64,000 bases of DNA from positions 78,340 to 142,339 of the forward strand of contig MARA01000064.1 of assembly GCA_001792895.1 (NCBI GenBank). The letters are read 5' to 3'. A model generated the notes under the pieces. It saw only the letters and a list, made by a program, of their open reading frames with translations, ran no database searches and was not told the origin of the DNA. Position 1 is the stretch's first letter. Every line of letters starts with the position of its first letter. Position numbers and translations under genes: made by a program. Shown piece after piece: positions 11,661 through 24,100 of this stretch. This DNA is from Lentinus brumalis (Eukaryota; Basidiomycota; Agaricomycetes; Polyporales; Polyporaceae).

Positions 11661-12048
11661 TGACTGTTACCCATCACAGCTTGTGACAGGGCGCACGGTT
11701 GCGTGTACATAGAGTAAGTACTGTCGCTCGCTTGCTCTCGCTCATGCTCTGTTGTAATCAAATAAGTGGAGCAACGATTGTGTGAATATATTAGAAGGGG
11801 TCCAGGGATCATGTAGGATACTGCAAGGACTGATTCGATCGAATATGGGTAAGTACCGGTGAAATTAGGCAAAAATGGTGGGTAACAAGTAGCGCTTCCC
11901 GCCTCCGGAGGGAGGAGAGGCTGAGGGGATGGCAAAGGAGTGCAAAATTGGTACTGTACTAGAGACCACTGGGGGTGGTATTAGGGTTGTGGCTATGACA
12001 TATACGAAGTGAGCAAGTAAGTAGAACGCAGCAATGCCGAAAGCCGGA
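11661..12048. other. Intergenic, no gene seen
   Basis: Short ORFs only, with no conserved sequence I recognise. It separates the dispersed repeat from the microsatellite. Confidence 0.4.
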
Positions 12049-12352
12049 GTGCGGGAGAGGGAGAGCGGGAGAGGGAGAGAGCGGGAGAGGGGGAGAGCGG
12101 GAGAGGGGAGAGCGGGAGAGCGGGAGAGGGGAGAGGGGAGAGCGGGAGAGCGGGAGAGGGGGAGAGGGGAGAGCGGGAGAGCGGGAGAGCGGGAGAGCGG
12201 GAGAGCGGGAGAGCGGGAGAGCGGGAGAGCGGGAGAGCGGGAGAGCGGGAGAGCGGGAGAGCGGGAGAGCGGGAGAGCGGGAGAGCGGGAGAGCGGGAGA
12301 GCGGGAGAGCGGGAGAGCGGGAGAGCGGGAGAGCGGGAGAGCGGGAGAGCGG
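12049..12352 (+). repeat. 8-bp microsatellite (GAGCGGGA)n
   Basis: An irregular GGGAGAG-rich start becomes a perfect 8-bp array from about 12170 to 12352. It gives long but meaningless ORFs (RESGRAGE on +, SPALPLSR on -) in all frames. Confidence 0.95.
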
Positions 12353-12373
12353 GAACATACTTGTAAGTACCTC

Positions 12374-13717
12374 CTAGACCTCGTTCAAAGCAGAAGCGGA
12401 ATCTGCACTACTCATAGGCTTGAGGCCCGCCCAAGGATTGTTCTTGACCTCCTTCGGTTGGGGAAGCCCACGATTCTTACGCTCCTCCCAGTCCTGCCAA
12501 TAGCTCGGAGGCAGGAGACTAGGCCTGGAAATTCTGGACGCCTCGGATGTCGATGCTGCAGGAGCGGCCTCATCGTCAGATATGACAATCGGTGGACTAC
12601 CAGCGGCACCACCTTCTGCCACAACAAACATCAGAACGAGCCTCTAATGTATTGAAAGCAGTAGAATACTCACCTAACTTCCTGCGCTTTGCCTGGTTGG
12701 GCTGTGCGGACTCGGAGTCATCACTGCCGTGAAGAGAAGGGGAACGAGCACGTTTCTTCATGCTTGCAATCCGAAGAGAGGAGCGACGAGGTTGCGTTGC
12801 AGTGGCAGAAGAGGTGATGCCAGAGCTGCTGCCTGTCCCGGTGGACGCGGAATTCACTGTCTTCTGCGATGCAGTGATGGCTGCTGCCAGTGCAGCAGCG
12901 TATGGATCGTCTTCGGAGATCTCCCGTTCAGACAAAGGCTCCGAATGCTCCTCGACCTGAGGCTTCGCCTGCGCCTTCCCCTTCCCCTTCGACTTCGACT
13001 TCCTTGTCTTCGAGGAGGAGGACCGTGAAGGCTTGCGATGTGACGACTTCTTGGCTTTACCCTTCCCCTTCGCCTTCCGATGCTTCGTGACCGTCGAGTC
13101 ACTGCTTGCGGCGTATGACTCCGAGTCCGAGTCCATGTCCGAGGATGTGGTGTTCGCCTCACTGACAGTCGCAATGGCCTCTACTTCGTCCTCGGAGCGC
13201 AATGAGGAAGCATCAGTCGCCGTGGCCGCCTCTTCAGGCACCGGCTCAAGAAGATGCAGGGTACCGTTATGATAGTGCTGTAGGGCGGCGGAGAAGTCAT
13301 TGTAAATTGAAGGCGGCAATGTATAGCGAGTAACTGGAAGAGCGAAGTCCGGGTCGGTCCGAGTCAATGGACATTCAGGCAAACGGACAGAATATGGCTA
13401 TACTCACCGAAGTGTAGGCGTGACTCTGCGGCATTGCGACCGCTCGTAGACCGAGCACGAACGAGATCTTGGCCAGTGATGCCTTCGAGCTTCCGGACTA
13501 GAACGAGTTTGCTATGCTCACGAGAGACAAGGCACCAATGATACTTCGGACCACGGAGCTCGCCATGAACAGCATCACAGAAGGCGAACAGGAGGGGGTA
13601 CAAGGAACGCATCCAGTCATCTACCGCTTCCGGTCCCCACTTCGGATTGAAGTGTAGCAGGCACTCGGGGGTACCAGGAATAGACGTGAGGACAAGGCCT
13701 GCTTGTCGCAGGCCATA
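12374..13717 (-). pseudogene. 3' part of a gene split by the KDZ element
   Basis: Three exons: 13717-13408, 13333-12674 and 12612-12374, phases 1 and 1, open to the stop. The first exon begins YGLRQAGLVLTSIPGTPE and holds AVDDWMRSLYPLLF and ITGQDLVRARSTSGRN, a pattern I associate with a large agaricomycete family whose members read VDxWxRSLLPxPFxxL...ITGxDL...GRK. The middle exon turns into Ser/Lys/Arg-rich low complexity with nuclear-localisation-like runs (KGKGKAKKS, RKSKSKGKGK), and the last exon has SPPIVISDDEA, a good SUMO-interacting motif. The start of this exon abuts the left end of the transposon; the matching 5' half is at 26970-27753. The stop directly upstream in frame means that a splice acceptor (ATGACAG) most likely precedes 13717. 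Confidence 0.75.
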
Positions 13718-13726
13718 CTGTCATAT

Positions 13727-13831
13727 TGATACATTGACAGACTCTAGTTAGAGTCCAGGGGTGATCCATTCTGTACTCTAGTCAGAATGCGCCATTCTTG
13801 ATGTATCAACAGATGTGCTCTTGATGTATCA
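13727..13831 (+). repeat. Left terminal and sub-terminal repeats of the KDZ element
   Basis: TGATACAT at 13727-13734, near-palindrome ACTCTAGTTAGAGTCCA at 13741-13757, TGATCCAT at 13762-13769, ACTCTAGTCAGAA at 13775-13787, and TTGATGTATCA at 13798-13808 and again at 13821-13831. These are probable transposase binding sites (inference). Confidence 0.85.
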
Positions 13832-14549
13832 TGTCACATCGAGCGTCCGCACCCCTTTTGGGCTGCACCCTGCTCCCTTTCAGGGGGCCCAATGCGGCTG
13901 CTCCCCGCTTCCTTGCCGTTTCGGGCGGGCGCGCTGGGGTGGCTTGGGGAATCAGCGGGGATTGAATAGATACGTTATGGGGGCAGGCGCCAGGTTGCCC
14001 GCCCTTTGAATTCACTTATATCTGTACGTAGATCTTGCCCTCGTGGCTCCGTACACGTGTATCTTCACCGCCAGCCGTTTACGGCCATTTGTTTGTCGTG
14101 GGGCATGCTTCCCCGACATACGCAGGTGCAACTAGAAAACTACCAACATGGTCATGTTAGACAGGCATGGAACCAATCATGTGGGAACTTACCGTGACCA
14201 CTGCTCTCTTCGTGATATGACATACTTCTCATTTCCTGAAAATTAAACATAGAATATCGCCGAGAAAGAACGGAATGCAAGGAATGTGTAGTATGTAACC
14301 CTCTCGAAACATGACGAACATGACGATACTCCTTGTATTGTACCGTGGGCAGGACGAAGCGCTGGGAGCTGGCTGGATCATATAAGGCCAACAGGTGCGT
14401 GGTTCCAGCGCTTGCAACCGGTGTTCCTCAATAAAGCACAAGACAGTATATTGGACCACAGACACTACATGAACAGTACATGTTTCTAGCACTCCAAGAA
14501 GACGGAAACGGAGCGGGCGAAGATACGATACATCAGACGAAGACTATCC

Positions 14550-16640
14550 CTACCGCGCGGCACGCTTCCTCTTGGGAGCAGTCTCACCATCTGCAGCTGC
14601 GTCGGCCTTGCGCTTCGAGGCGGCGGTGGCGGCCTTGCTCTTGGCGGTTGCGGCCTTGCTCTTGGCGGTTGCGGCCTTGCCCTTGGCGGCGGCAGCGGGC
14701 TTTGATGCGGCTCCTCCACGGGCCCCGCGCGCACGAGGGTGGGGCTGCGGCGCCGCATCCGGGTTGACCTTTCTCTTCACAGCGCGTCCAGTGCGCCGAA
14801 GCCCTGCACCATCGGGGGCTTCCTCAACCTCTGGCACGACAGATTCAGCGCGAGGTGACGGCGGCGCGGTCCTAATGACCTGGGAGGATGGCTGCCCGTG
14901 AGGAGCACCAGTCGTGGCAAAGGTTTCGTGGCCTGCGAGCGCTGATTGCGAATATCCATCGTCTAGTGACGGCGGCGCGGTCCCCATGACCTGCGAGGCT
15001 GAAGCCGCATGAGGGGGAGCTGTGGCGGCAAAGAGCTCATGGCCTGCGAGGGCTGCTTGCGACATGGGAACGCCCAACTCCGCCAGATAGCTCATGGGAA
15101 GTGGCGGCACATACAGGCCGGTCTGGGTGAAGGAGAGTGGGTCGTAGACATCGTGGGACGCCTCAGTGCTCTGCCATGTCGGGGCGTACGGGACTACGGA
15201 GCCGGAACTATTGAAGTGGAACGGTGTCTCCGTTGGGTAAGTGAACGTCGAGGACATGTGCGCCATAGGCCGCTCATTGTCGGCGATGGCTGCGGCTGCA
15301 GAAGACAGCACATCAAGGGCGCTGGGAGCGACTGCGGAGGCGGGCTGCGAACTGGCAGGGAGGTTGGAAGGGGCACGAGGCACGACCACGGGGCTGGTCT
15401 CGGGAGCACGCGTCGATGAACTTCCGGATCCGGATGGACGGGCCTGGACGTCGTCCTCCTCGTCCTCCTCATCCTCCTCGTCCAATAGGCCATCATCCTC
15501 GTCCTCCTCGGGTTCGCCGGAGCCAAGCGCCCTCGACCGGCGTACTTCGGGCGCTGATTCGCAGAAGTAGTGAGTGCATGTTCGGCACGTGCAATGCGAT
15601 GGGCTACTTACGGTATACGCTTTTGGCAAAGCTCCGTAACGGTCGGATGAACTTCTCTCGATAGTCCTCGACGGCTTCGCCCAGCGACTGGCCGAACTTA
15701 TTGTCGCCGAAGTGAACACTGCGCTTTCCGTCAGCATTATCATCGAGGCTACAGCGTGGCGCATGACTTACGAGAAGCTACGTATGTCGCCGCCTTGCTC
15801 CGGGCATGGGCCCGCCCCGGTGACGTGGATGACCCATCCGCTATCGTCGGCGACGGGCTGGAGAAGCTTATGGATGACTTCGGGGGCACGATCAATGGCA
15901 CTAGCACACGCTGTCAGACACGTCATGGACCATGCGCCATAACACCCACGTTTGGTACTCCTGCGGCGTGCGCTGTGTTTTCTCCGAGGTGGTCGGCGGC
16001 GGGACGCTCAGAAGCGCCTGCTTCTCCTCTTCGAGCTTAGCGAGGACTTGAGCCTTGATGTCGGCGGGTTCAGCGTCGTAGAACGCGTCGACGCGTCGCC
16101 GAGACAAGGTCATGCGTTCCTTACGGGTGAGCTTACGCCCGAGGCGGGCACGTTCGGCCGCGAGCTCGGCTTTGGCAGCAGCCCTCTGCTCCGCGTTGTA
16201 AAAATGGCGACAGTATACCTCCCGCGCCTGGGGGAGCCGCTTGCGGGAGCCGCTGCCCTTGAGGATGGCGGCGGTGATGGAAGCGGGAAGGGAGTGCGCG
16301 TCGCGGTTGCGATTCTTGTGATTATTGAACCAATTGATGATTTTCTGCAAACAACGCGGTCAATGGCTGTTCTCGATGGATCATGATGTATTAGAGCACA
16401 TACCGCACGCCGTACATCGATCGCCTTCCCAAGTTCCTGCCATTGCTCGAGCGTCAGTGGTCCCTCCCAGTCGCCATAGATCTCCTTGCGTTCTGGCCAC
16501 CTGATGAACCATTCGAGGTGAACGGTCTCGACCCAGGTACCGAAGCGAGCAAGTCTTCTCGCTTCGGCACAGGCAGGGCATTGCTCTGCCAGCCAAACGC
16601 GTTGGTCGGGTCTTGTCCAACCTGCAGGAGCCATCTGCAT
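14550..16640 (-). CDS. KDZ-element protein 1: homeodomain-like, basic C-terminus
   Basis: Start taken at MQMAPAGWTRPDQRVWLAEQ (16640); an upstream exon to 16733 is possible. The N-terminal region ends a helix-rich domain with KIINWFNNHKNRNRD, which resembles the third helix of a homeodomain (WFxNxxxR). Next comes a charged region (RRRVDAFYDAEPADIKAQVL), then GWVIHVTGAGPCPEQGGDIRSF, an acidic run (EEDEDDGLLDEEDEEDEEDD), a long Pro/Ser/Ala linker, and a C-terminal tail with RRTGRAVKRK and three ATAKSKA-type repeats that look DNA-binding. I know similar proteins from many agaricomycete genomes near KDZ genes but not their role. It is divergent from the next gene. A sequence-specific DNA-binding cofactor or regulator of the element is a reasonable guess. 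Confidence 0.65.
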
Positions 16641-16758
16641 TCCTAGCGATGAGCGTTGTGACGGAGTAAGTCTTTGGCTGACCATACCTGTGGGGTCTAC
16701 GCGAGGTGAGGGGTGCGCGTGGTATGCAGGCAAGCGTCCAGGGTGGGAAATGGGGCTG

Positions 16759-16765
16759 TTTTATA
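16759..16765 (-). promoter_or_regulatory. TATA box for KDZ protein 1
   Basis: TATAAAA on the minus strand, about 120 nt upstream of the ATG at 16640 and 26 nt before a possible upstream exon at 16733. Confidence 0.45.
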
Positions 16766-16977
16766 GGAGATCTGGTTTGGTAGTGTGCGTCCCATTCCTA
16801 TGCTACTCAGTTAGGCAGTGTCATGTCCCGCAACCAACAGCAAACTTACAGCGAACACCGTTCCGTCTGCGCCTATACCCGTGTGTGTCTGTGGCGGATC
16901 CTCAGCCCAGAGGAAATAAAGACTGATGTGAGCCGCCCCATCACGCCCCATCCTCTCGTCCCTCCCACCTTCTCCCC

Positions 16978-18441
16978 ATGTCGTCGGATCCGTCTCGCGA
17001 GCTCGAGCAAGTGGAGGGCTCTGCCTCCAGTGCGCCGAGCTTCACTTTCGCCGAGATTTACGAGATGTGGCTGCACATCCAGGAGCAGTACTCTGGTTAG
17101 TGTCGTGGCACGGTGCTGGAGCGCAACGACTTACTGACCTTGCTTGCTATAGCCATTCACCCCGAGGACCCCATCCTAGACCCTTGCCCGCATTGTATGC
17201 GTCGCACTCTTGCCAGTAAGTGTCTTCGTTGGGCGTGGGCAGGACGGACGTTGACGCGGTGTGGTCAGATGCCGGTCATGTCCATCTCGCAGAGTGCGAA
17301 CACGGCCATTCTCACGGTTCGGGCGCCAGCGTTCCAGACGCCGCGGACACCAGTGTGTCAGACGCCGGGGATATCAGCGGTTCCGACGCCGTGGATACCA
17401 GTGGTGAGCTCTGGGAGCAGGTCTCCCTGGAGTCCGACTTCCTTGCTGAGCACCTTCCTCCCATCTTGGGTCCAGTCCCTACGGCTCGCCACGGCCCTGC
17501 TGCTGGGCCGTCGACGTCCACTCCTGTGTCTACACGCATTGTTCGCGACTTCGCGTCGTCGGCGCCGCCTACGCGTCCTCCCACTCCTGGCGGTTCAGTC
17601 ACCCGTAGCATTCAAGTCCCAGACTGTGCGATCTGTCCCCGCCATGGTCCTATCCTCACTCTTTGTCAAACGCACGGCGTGACCACCGTCCGCCGTGCTC
17701 CGCTCGGGGACCCCGGCAATGTCGCAGGCCCTTCTCGCAACGTCGCAGGCCGTCATGCTCATGATGACGCCGGCATAGCCGACACGGTGTCCGTGCTCAA
17801 CTCCTTCACCGGGTCGCTGGACGACTCGTTGTTGTTCACTCCCGAGCGGATGACCGCTCCGCTTCCGACAGCAGGTGTGGCTGCGCCCGCCATTGCTACG
17901 CCTCCTCCTGCCATCGTCAACGCGGCTCCTGTGCCCGCACCTGTTCCTGCCGTTGTCAACGCGGCTCCCGTGCCCGCACCTGTTCCCGCCGCCGTCTATG
18001 TGGCTCCCGTGCCCGCCGTCATCGTCCCCGTAGCTCCTGCACCCGCACCTGCTCCTGCGCCCGCCGTCGTCAACGCGGCTCCCGTGGCCGCACCTGCCCC
18101 CGCTCCCGCCGTGGCGGCTAACCCTGTCCTCCCACCTGCTCCTCCCGCGGTCCCGAACGGTCCGCCCTACACTGCGTACTTCACTCCGCAGATGACTGCC
18201 GAGGGCGGCTACTACGTCGTCACCCGCGGTCGCACGGTCGGCGTGTTTGATAGTTGGTATGTACTCGCATCTCATCACGCTCACCATGTTGCTGAGCTCT
18301 TTCCCCAGGGCCCTCATGGTGGCCTCCGTTTCCAAGATCAGCAGCGGCACCGGGCGAGGCGGTTTCCATTCCCGGGATGCCGCCATCGCGGCGTTCCGCG
18401 ATGCCGAGGCGGCTGGGATCGTTGTGCAGAGGGAAGACTAG
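16978..18441 (+). CDS. KDZ-element protein 2: Pro/Ala-rich with viroplasmin/RNase H1-N-like end
   Basis: Exons 16978-17095, 17153-17215, 17293-18256 and 18309-18441 sum to 1278 nt, 425 residues, no break. N-terminus MSSDPSRELEQVEG, then PCPHCMRRTLAKCEHGHSHG (possible metal site), later CAICPRHGPILTLCQTHG. A long linker is made of PAPVPAVVNAAPV-type repeats (about residues 230-330). The C-terminal 75 residues read GYYVVTRGRTVGVFDSW ... GRGGFHSRDAAIAAFRDAEAAG, which fits the small nucleic-acid-binding fold called caulimovirus viroplasmin/RNase H1 N-terminal (pattern YYxVxxGxxxGVFxSW...F.sxxxAxxAF). The name is of the fold only; nothing else is viral. It may bind nucleic acid for the element (inference). 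Confidence 0.7.
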
Positions 18442-18948
18442 AAGGTAAATTGGTATGTATATGACTCTCTTCTTGCTCATGCGATTGCGTGCGTGCCTCT
18501 GTGTCGTGTTATCTCTGTGTGCTGCTGCCGCTTGTCGCTTGTCTCCTCTCCGATCTCACATATCTCATAAAAACCTTGTCGTATACGGTCTTGTCGATCC
18601 TGCGTGTCGTGTCCTGCCTCCGCCATACTTCTTGCCTAGCATATCATCGCATAACTGTCTGCTCTCGTGTTTTGTGGCTCCGACTCGGACTCCCTGCTCA
18701 CATACGATATAAACCCCAGATTATCGTGCTCTGATCCCCGACTCCACCCCTCTCACGCATGTCTGGCACGGCGCGAGTCGCCGTTGCCATCGGACCTTCC
18801 ATCCCCGCCATGTGGCCTTAAGTTCAGTAGCACGCTTGCTGCATTCGGTACCGCGCGTATGCGCTAATGCATTGTTATTGTGCTATATACGCAGGCATGG
18901 CTCTGGGCTCCCATGTGCCTCCCCTCGTCTCGCCTGTCGTACCTCACC

Positions 18949-19731
18949 ATGGGCCGCCGCGCTAAATACTTCACTGCTGACGAGAAGCGTGCGGCCAAAA
19001 GGAGCCAAGCTGCGGCATACCGCCGCTCGGAGAGGTGTGGCCTGCCTTTTTCGGAGCTCATCCTTTCGATTAACCTGTCATGGCGAATTAGCGGTAGAGC
19101 GACCAAGTCCCTGGCTAATCAACGTTACTACGCCCGCCACATGGAGCAGAGAGCAGCAGAGCGCACTCTTGCCATGCTCGATGTCACCATACCGCCAGCA
19201 ATCACAGCGCGCGGGAAGAAGACGCTACGCCCATGTCTCGCCGTCCAGGAGTATGGCCCGTTGCTCTGGGTGGCTCCACGGTACCGTTGCTTCCAACCAC
19301 CCTCGTACCTGCTAGACTCTATGCCGTGGCCGACTACGAGGAGTATAGGCAGGGTTTGGGAGACTCGGGCCGCTGTGCTCGGTTCGTACCAGTGGTGGAT
19401 GATGCTGAAGGACCACAAGGCCCGGGCTGCGCGGTGGACTACCGTGCCCGCTTCAGGGCTTCATCGTGAGGTCACAGTTGAGGTGTACAAGCGGGTTGCC
19501 GGTTGGATCGCCCTCAAAGACTCCCCGGATGATGCTGAGGAAGGAGAGGCATACGTTCGTGACGTTGCTTTGGATTGGGGCGCGAAGTTGATATGTTTGT
19601 TGGTGGAGGAATGGGAGTTTCGCACGAAGGACGGTCTTCAGGCTTATGTGGCAGCGTACAAGGCATCCAAGTTACCGTGGCAGCGGTTCGTTACAGATAC
19701 TGAACATTTGTTCAAGTCGGAGGCTCGGTAG
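18949..19731 (+). CDS. KDZ-element protein 3: unknown, basic N-terminus
   Basis: Exons 18949-19034 and 19092-19731 join in phase 2 to give 241 residues. It starts MGRRAKYFTADEKRAAKRSQ and continues GRATKSLANQRYYARHMEQRAAER, a repeated basic helical pattern seen in many agaricomycete KDZ-neighbour proteins. The rest is rich in Trp/Tyr (YQWWMMLKDHKARAARW, WEFRTKDGLQAYV). The intron could be retained without a stop, giving a longer form. DNA binding through the basic start is plausible; function unknown. Confidence 0.6.
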   Translation: MGRRAKYFTADEKRAAKRSQAAAYRRSERCGLPFSELILSINLSWRISGRATKSLANQRYYARHMEQRAAERTLAMLDVTIPPAITARGKKTLRPCLAVQEYGPLLWVAPRYRCFQPPSYLLDSMPWPTTRSIGRVWETRAAVLGSYQWWMMLKDHKARAARWTTVPASGLHREVTVEVYKRVAGWIALKDSPDDAEEGEAYVRDVALDWGAKLICLLVEEWEFRTKDGLQAYVAAYKASKLPWQRFVTDTEHLFKSEAR

Positions 19732-21167
19732 TACTTCGCACATAACGCCTTCCCTATCCACCGCGCACATGTCTCGCGACTCTCGCCGTGTTTGTGATCA
19801 TAGCCGATATTGATCGTATCGTTTGCGCATATCACACCGTTGTAATTGTCCGCTCAAAGAATTTTGAGCGGACGGACGCACCAAAGTAACCCAAGTTGTG
19901 CACCGTTTGGCCGGTAGGGTATCCCATGTATGCTTTGAGTGGTTGCGGCATATCTTGCGTCGCTGCACTGTGCGATACATTCGGTGATCGTCTTAATGTG
20001 CACATTCGTCGAAGATACTGTTGGGGATGACTATGATACATTCAAATGCCTCTCCACAGGCGTATGTCGCAAGATTTAGTGTATTCTATGTTCGAGAGGA
20101 ACATCAGGAGAGAGCATATCGAGGCTCTGATTGGCTGGCGAGCAGGATCGACGCCGGAGCGCCCTGGCGACGCGCGCGCTTGCACTGTCCATCTTGGGAA
20201 CCCGATGCCCACGACATGCCATGTCACCGCCATGTTCTCTCCTCGGTCTCATCCTCGGACCTCCAACACGCACTACAATCCCTTCCAGCCAGTCCATCCT
20301 CCCTCCGTTGATGATGCAACATACTCTGCTCGCAATATGTGGTCCGGCGCATCTCGATTCTCAATGGTATGTCGTGGTGTCCACGGTCGGGCGGTGTGGT
20401 CTGAGACACGGTGACGGCCCCAGGAACAGACCCATCTGAGCGGCGGAAGCAAACATGACGCCAGGGAGCCTGAGGCTGCGCAGATCTGTCTAGGTAAGCA
20501 GTGGTTTCGCCAGAGGAATGACCATACTCATTCACCGCGTGGCGCGGCGCGCGTTGTGTGAACCAGGTCGATAGAACTCCTCATTCGGCCTCCCGCAAGT
20601 GCACTCGCCGACGTGTCCGACTCATCTATCCTGCTCAGGCAGGTCCCGCACCCTCCTACATTCACCTGGCTCCTCAATATACTCGAACAGTCGACGGGCA
20701 TACACCGTAGCATCGATCTCCGCGGTGCTGTCCCGCCCACCGACGCCTCGAGGTTGCAATTTATGTGAAGGAGGTGAGATTGCCTCTCGTTCAGGTTGCG
20801 CTCGAGAGGTGATTCACATTCTCCGGTAAATAGGACAGGGCAGAAGCACGGATGCACCTGTCGTAGCTGCCTCCGAAGCGTCCGGCACGAACATTCCAGT
20901 GCGATGCTGGCCGAGTGGTTGGCCCAACCTGTAAGTCTCCCGCCCCCGTGTTTCACAATTACACCTGATGAGTATCAGGTTTCCTCCACCGGTGCACTGC
21001 CTACACGCCACGGCGGGCCACACGTCGCGTTGCACGCCGCGGCAGGCCACGCGTCGCGTTGCGCGCCAGCGGCCAGGCGATTCCCTGCAATCAACGAAGT
21101 GCCCCATCGTCCAAGCCTGCGAGCATTGGCCTGCAATCGCCATCGCCATCCCTCTTCATCACCCGCC
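19732..21167. other. Non-coding interval inside the KDZ element
   Basis: No supported gene. ORFs here overlap on several frames and lack splice logic. A short imperfect direct repeat (CACGCCRCGGCRGGCCACRCGTCGCGTTG) lies at about 21007-21065. The last part must contain the transposase promoter. Confidence 0.4.
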
Positions 21168-24100
21168 ATGCCCCCGCGATGGCTTTCCGCCCTCCAGCGG
21201 TTCGTCATGGGTAAGCGCAAGAAGGGTCGACCGGCCGTCGTCGAGCATCACACATTCTCCTCCGACGAGGAGAACATCCAACCCGCCCCTCCCCAACGTT
21301 CTGTACGCACTGAAAAGCACACTCACGTCGACCGCGTGTGTCGGCCGACTCGCACCTCCACACACACTTCCCACTATGACCTCCCCTCCTCCCCGCAGAA
21401 ACGTCCTCGCGCTGCGTCCGATCCCCCACGGTTCACTTCCCCGCCTCCCACCGAGCTGCCGTCACTGCACAATCTCACCTCCGCACCCGACGATATCAAC
21501 TACCTGTACCACCAGTACGAGCAGTCCGGGAAGGAGCCGCGCAAACGCACAGCCGGGGTACGTAGTGCTCCCTTCTATGACGCTGTTGAGTACGCCCTCT
21601 AACATATGCATGCTACTTCAGGATCGCCCGCTCCTGCAATGGCTCAAGGAAGTTGGCGTGTATCTCAATGAACTCTTGCGGCTCGAAGGCCGCGGAGCGT
21701 ATACCGCAGAGATCTGTTCGTGTGGCCAGAAGGACGCCTTCGCTATCTACCGATGTGAGGACTGCTCGGACGTGCGCCTGTATTGCAGGACTTGCATCGT
21801 CTCGTCTCATCGGGCCCATCCTGTCCATCGAATCAAAGTAAGTCACTGCTTCAGCGCGTCCACGTATACAATTTGCTAATGCCCTTCTCAGCGCTGGCGG
21901 GACGGTCACTTCTCGCCTGTGACGCTCAAGTCTCTCGGTCTCCGCGTGCAGCTCGGTCATCAGCCGGGGGAGTCCTGTATCTGCCCTCAACAAGCCTGGG
22001 GCGACGACTTCGTCCTGATGGACATCTTCGGCATCCATGAAGTGGGCGTCGACTTCTGTGGCTGCGAGGACGCCCTCCCATCCCACGTCCAGCTCCTGCG
22101 CGCGCGCTGGTTCCCTGCCACAAGCGTTAACCCCAAGACTGCCGCCACCTTCCGCCTGCTCGAGTCGTTCCACCAGCTCTCTATCCAGGCCAAGGTGTCC
22201 GCGTTTGAGTACTACTCGTCGCTGGCCCGTCGCACGGACAACACGGGCACCCGCACGCCGAAGGTTCGTGCTTCCACGCATGATCGCGGACTCATTGATG
22301 CTTACTGCAGTCTGCGGCTGTACAGGATCGTTACCCATCCTTCTTGACCATCACTCGGGAGTGGCGCCATCTCAAGCTGATGAAGCGCGGCGGTCGCGGC
22401 AATGACCCCGATGGTCTCGCCGGTACTCGGGAGGGTTCGTGCGCGGTTGAATGTCCAGCATGCCCGTTGCCTGGTAAGAACCTCCCCGACGGGTGGCAGG
22501 ATGCCCCGGAGAGCAAGAGGTCAGCTTCTTCACCCTCGATGCGCAACGTACGCCCTACTAACGCGCTTCTGTAGTTGGCTTTACTGCCTGTTTCTCGCGA
22601 TGGACGCGAATTTCCGGCTGAGGCGCAAGAACGTCTCTTCCGATGACGTGGACCCTGACTTGAACAAAGGAAGCGCGTACATTGTCGAGGAGCAAGCCTA
22701 CAAAGCTCACCTCACTGCGTTCGACAAGCTGCCGATGACAACGAGCAATCATTGCAACAACCACGATGCCGTCAACCTAGCGACGCTCAAGGGCGCCGTG
22801 CACCTCGCCTCCACGGGCGTCGTCAGCGTGGACTGTGCGCGTCATGAGATGAAACGCCCATGCTCCACGGGCGACTTACAGAAAGGCGAACGGTCAGTGC
22901 CTAGCTAATACTGCATCCTCGTCCCGTGCTGATGCCTGTCACGGGCGTTCATAGACAGGTCAATTCGGACTACGTCCTGAGATCATCCCTCCACCAGAAC
23001 GCTCCGAATAAGGTCAAGGTATCATACGACGTCGCCTGCATCTACTCCAAGAACTTCTTGGCCCGGTTCGCCAAGTACGGCTGGGACGAGCCCACGCAGG
23101 AGTTCACGTGGGCAATCCCCAAGTTTCATATCAATGCTCATCGCGAGCAGTGCCTGGCCGACTACAACTTGCGTTACCTCCGCGGCTGCGGCTGCTCCGA
23201 TTGCGAGGGCGTCGAACGTCTCTGGTCCCGGTCCAACGGTGCCGCCGCCGTCACCAAGGAGATGGGGCCCGGGTCCCGCCGCGACTACGTCGACGACATC
23301 TTCGGCGGCCAAAACTGGAACAAGGTCACAAGTCTTCGTAAGTCCTCATACCATCGACGGCCACGTCCATCCTACTGATCCCTCGCCCAGCCTCCCGTTT
23401 GCTCAACGCCATCAAGAAGGCAGTGCCTGAACGGAACGCGCAGGCTGCCTCTTTCCGACAGTACGACAAGGCACTTCCGGCCTCAAGCACTGCAGTCTGG
23501 AAGGAGGTCGTCGAAGCCTGGGAAGCCGACAGCTCGAACCCTAACCCCTTCTTTATCAAGAGGCCCTGTAAGTCTCCGCGCGACGTCTGCGACCGCCCGT
23601 TGGCTGACTTCCTGAATCCATTAGCAATCACACAGGCGGCAATCAAGAAGCAGATGGCGGCGGAGGACGCGGCTGCCCTCAAGGCCGGGACGGCAAGCGT
23701 GCTGCACGAGAAGTGCTCGGCGAGCGGGATTGTCATCTCGGGGATTGAGCTTGAAGAGCACCAGTGCGTACCCCTGCTGCCGTTGATTGGTGCCCGACTC
23801 ACATACATCTAGGCGCCGCTTGAAGGTCGACGCGTCTGCGCTCGGCCAGCATGCCACAGATATTCAACGCGCCAAGATCTTGGAGCGCCAGAACCTCCTC
23901 CGTCGACGCATCGACAGCTGGGTGCAAGTTCAACAGTTGTACATGCCCGGTGTCGCTGCGCAGCGCGCCAGATTTCTCGCGGCCAATGAAGACGCATCCC
24001 TCGCCTACAACATGCCTCTCCTGCTTCCCTCTGCCGCCACGACTCTCAGTGATCGCCCTCTACTAGACCTCGAGTGGCGCCTCCGCTACGCGCAAGCCTT

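Noticed and set aside
12034..12366. Long ORFs on both strands ([16 protein letters not shown] repeats)
   Set aside because: Produced by the 8-bp microsatellite; open in all frames because the unit has no stop.
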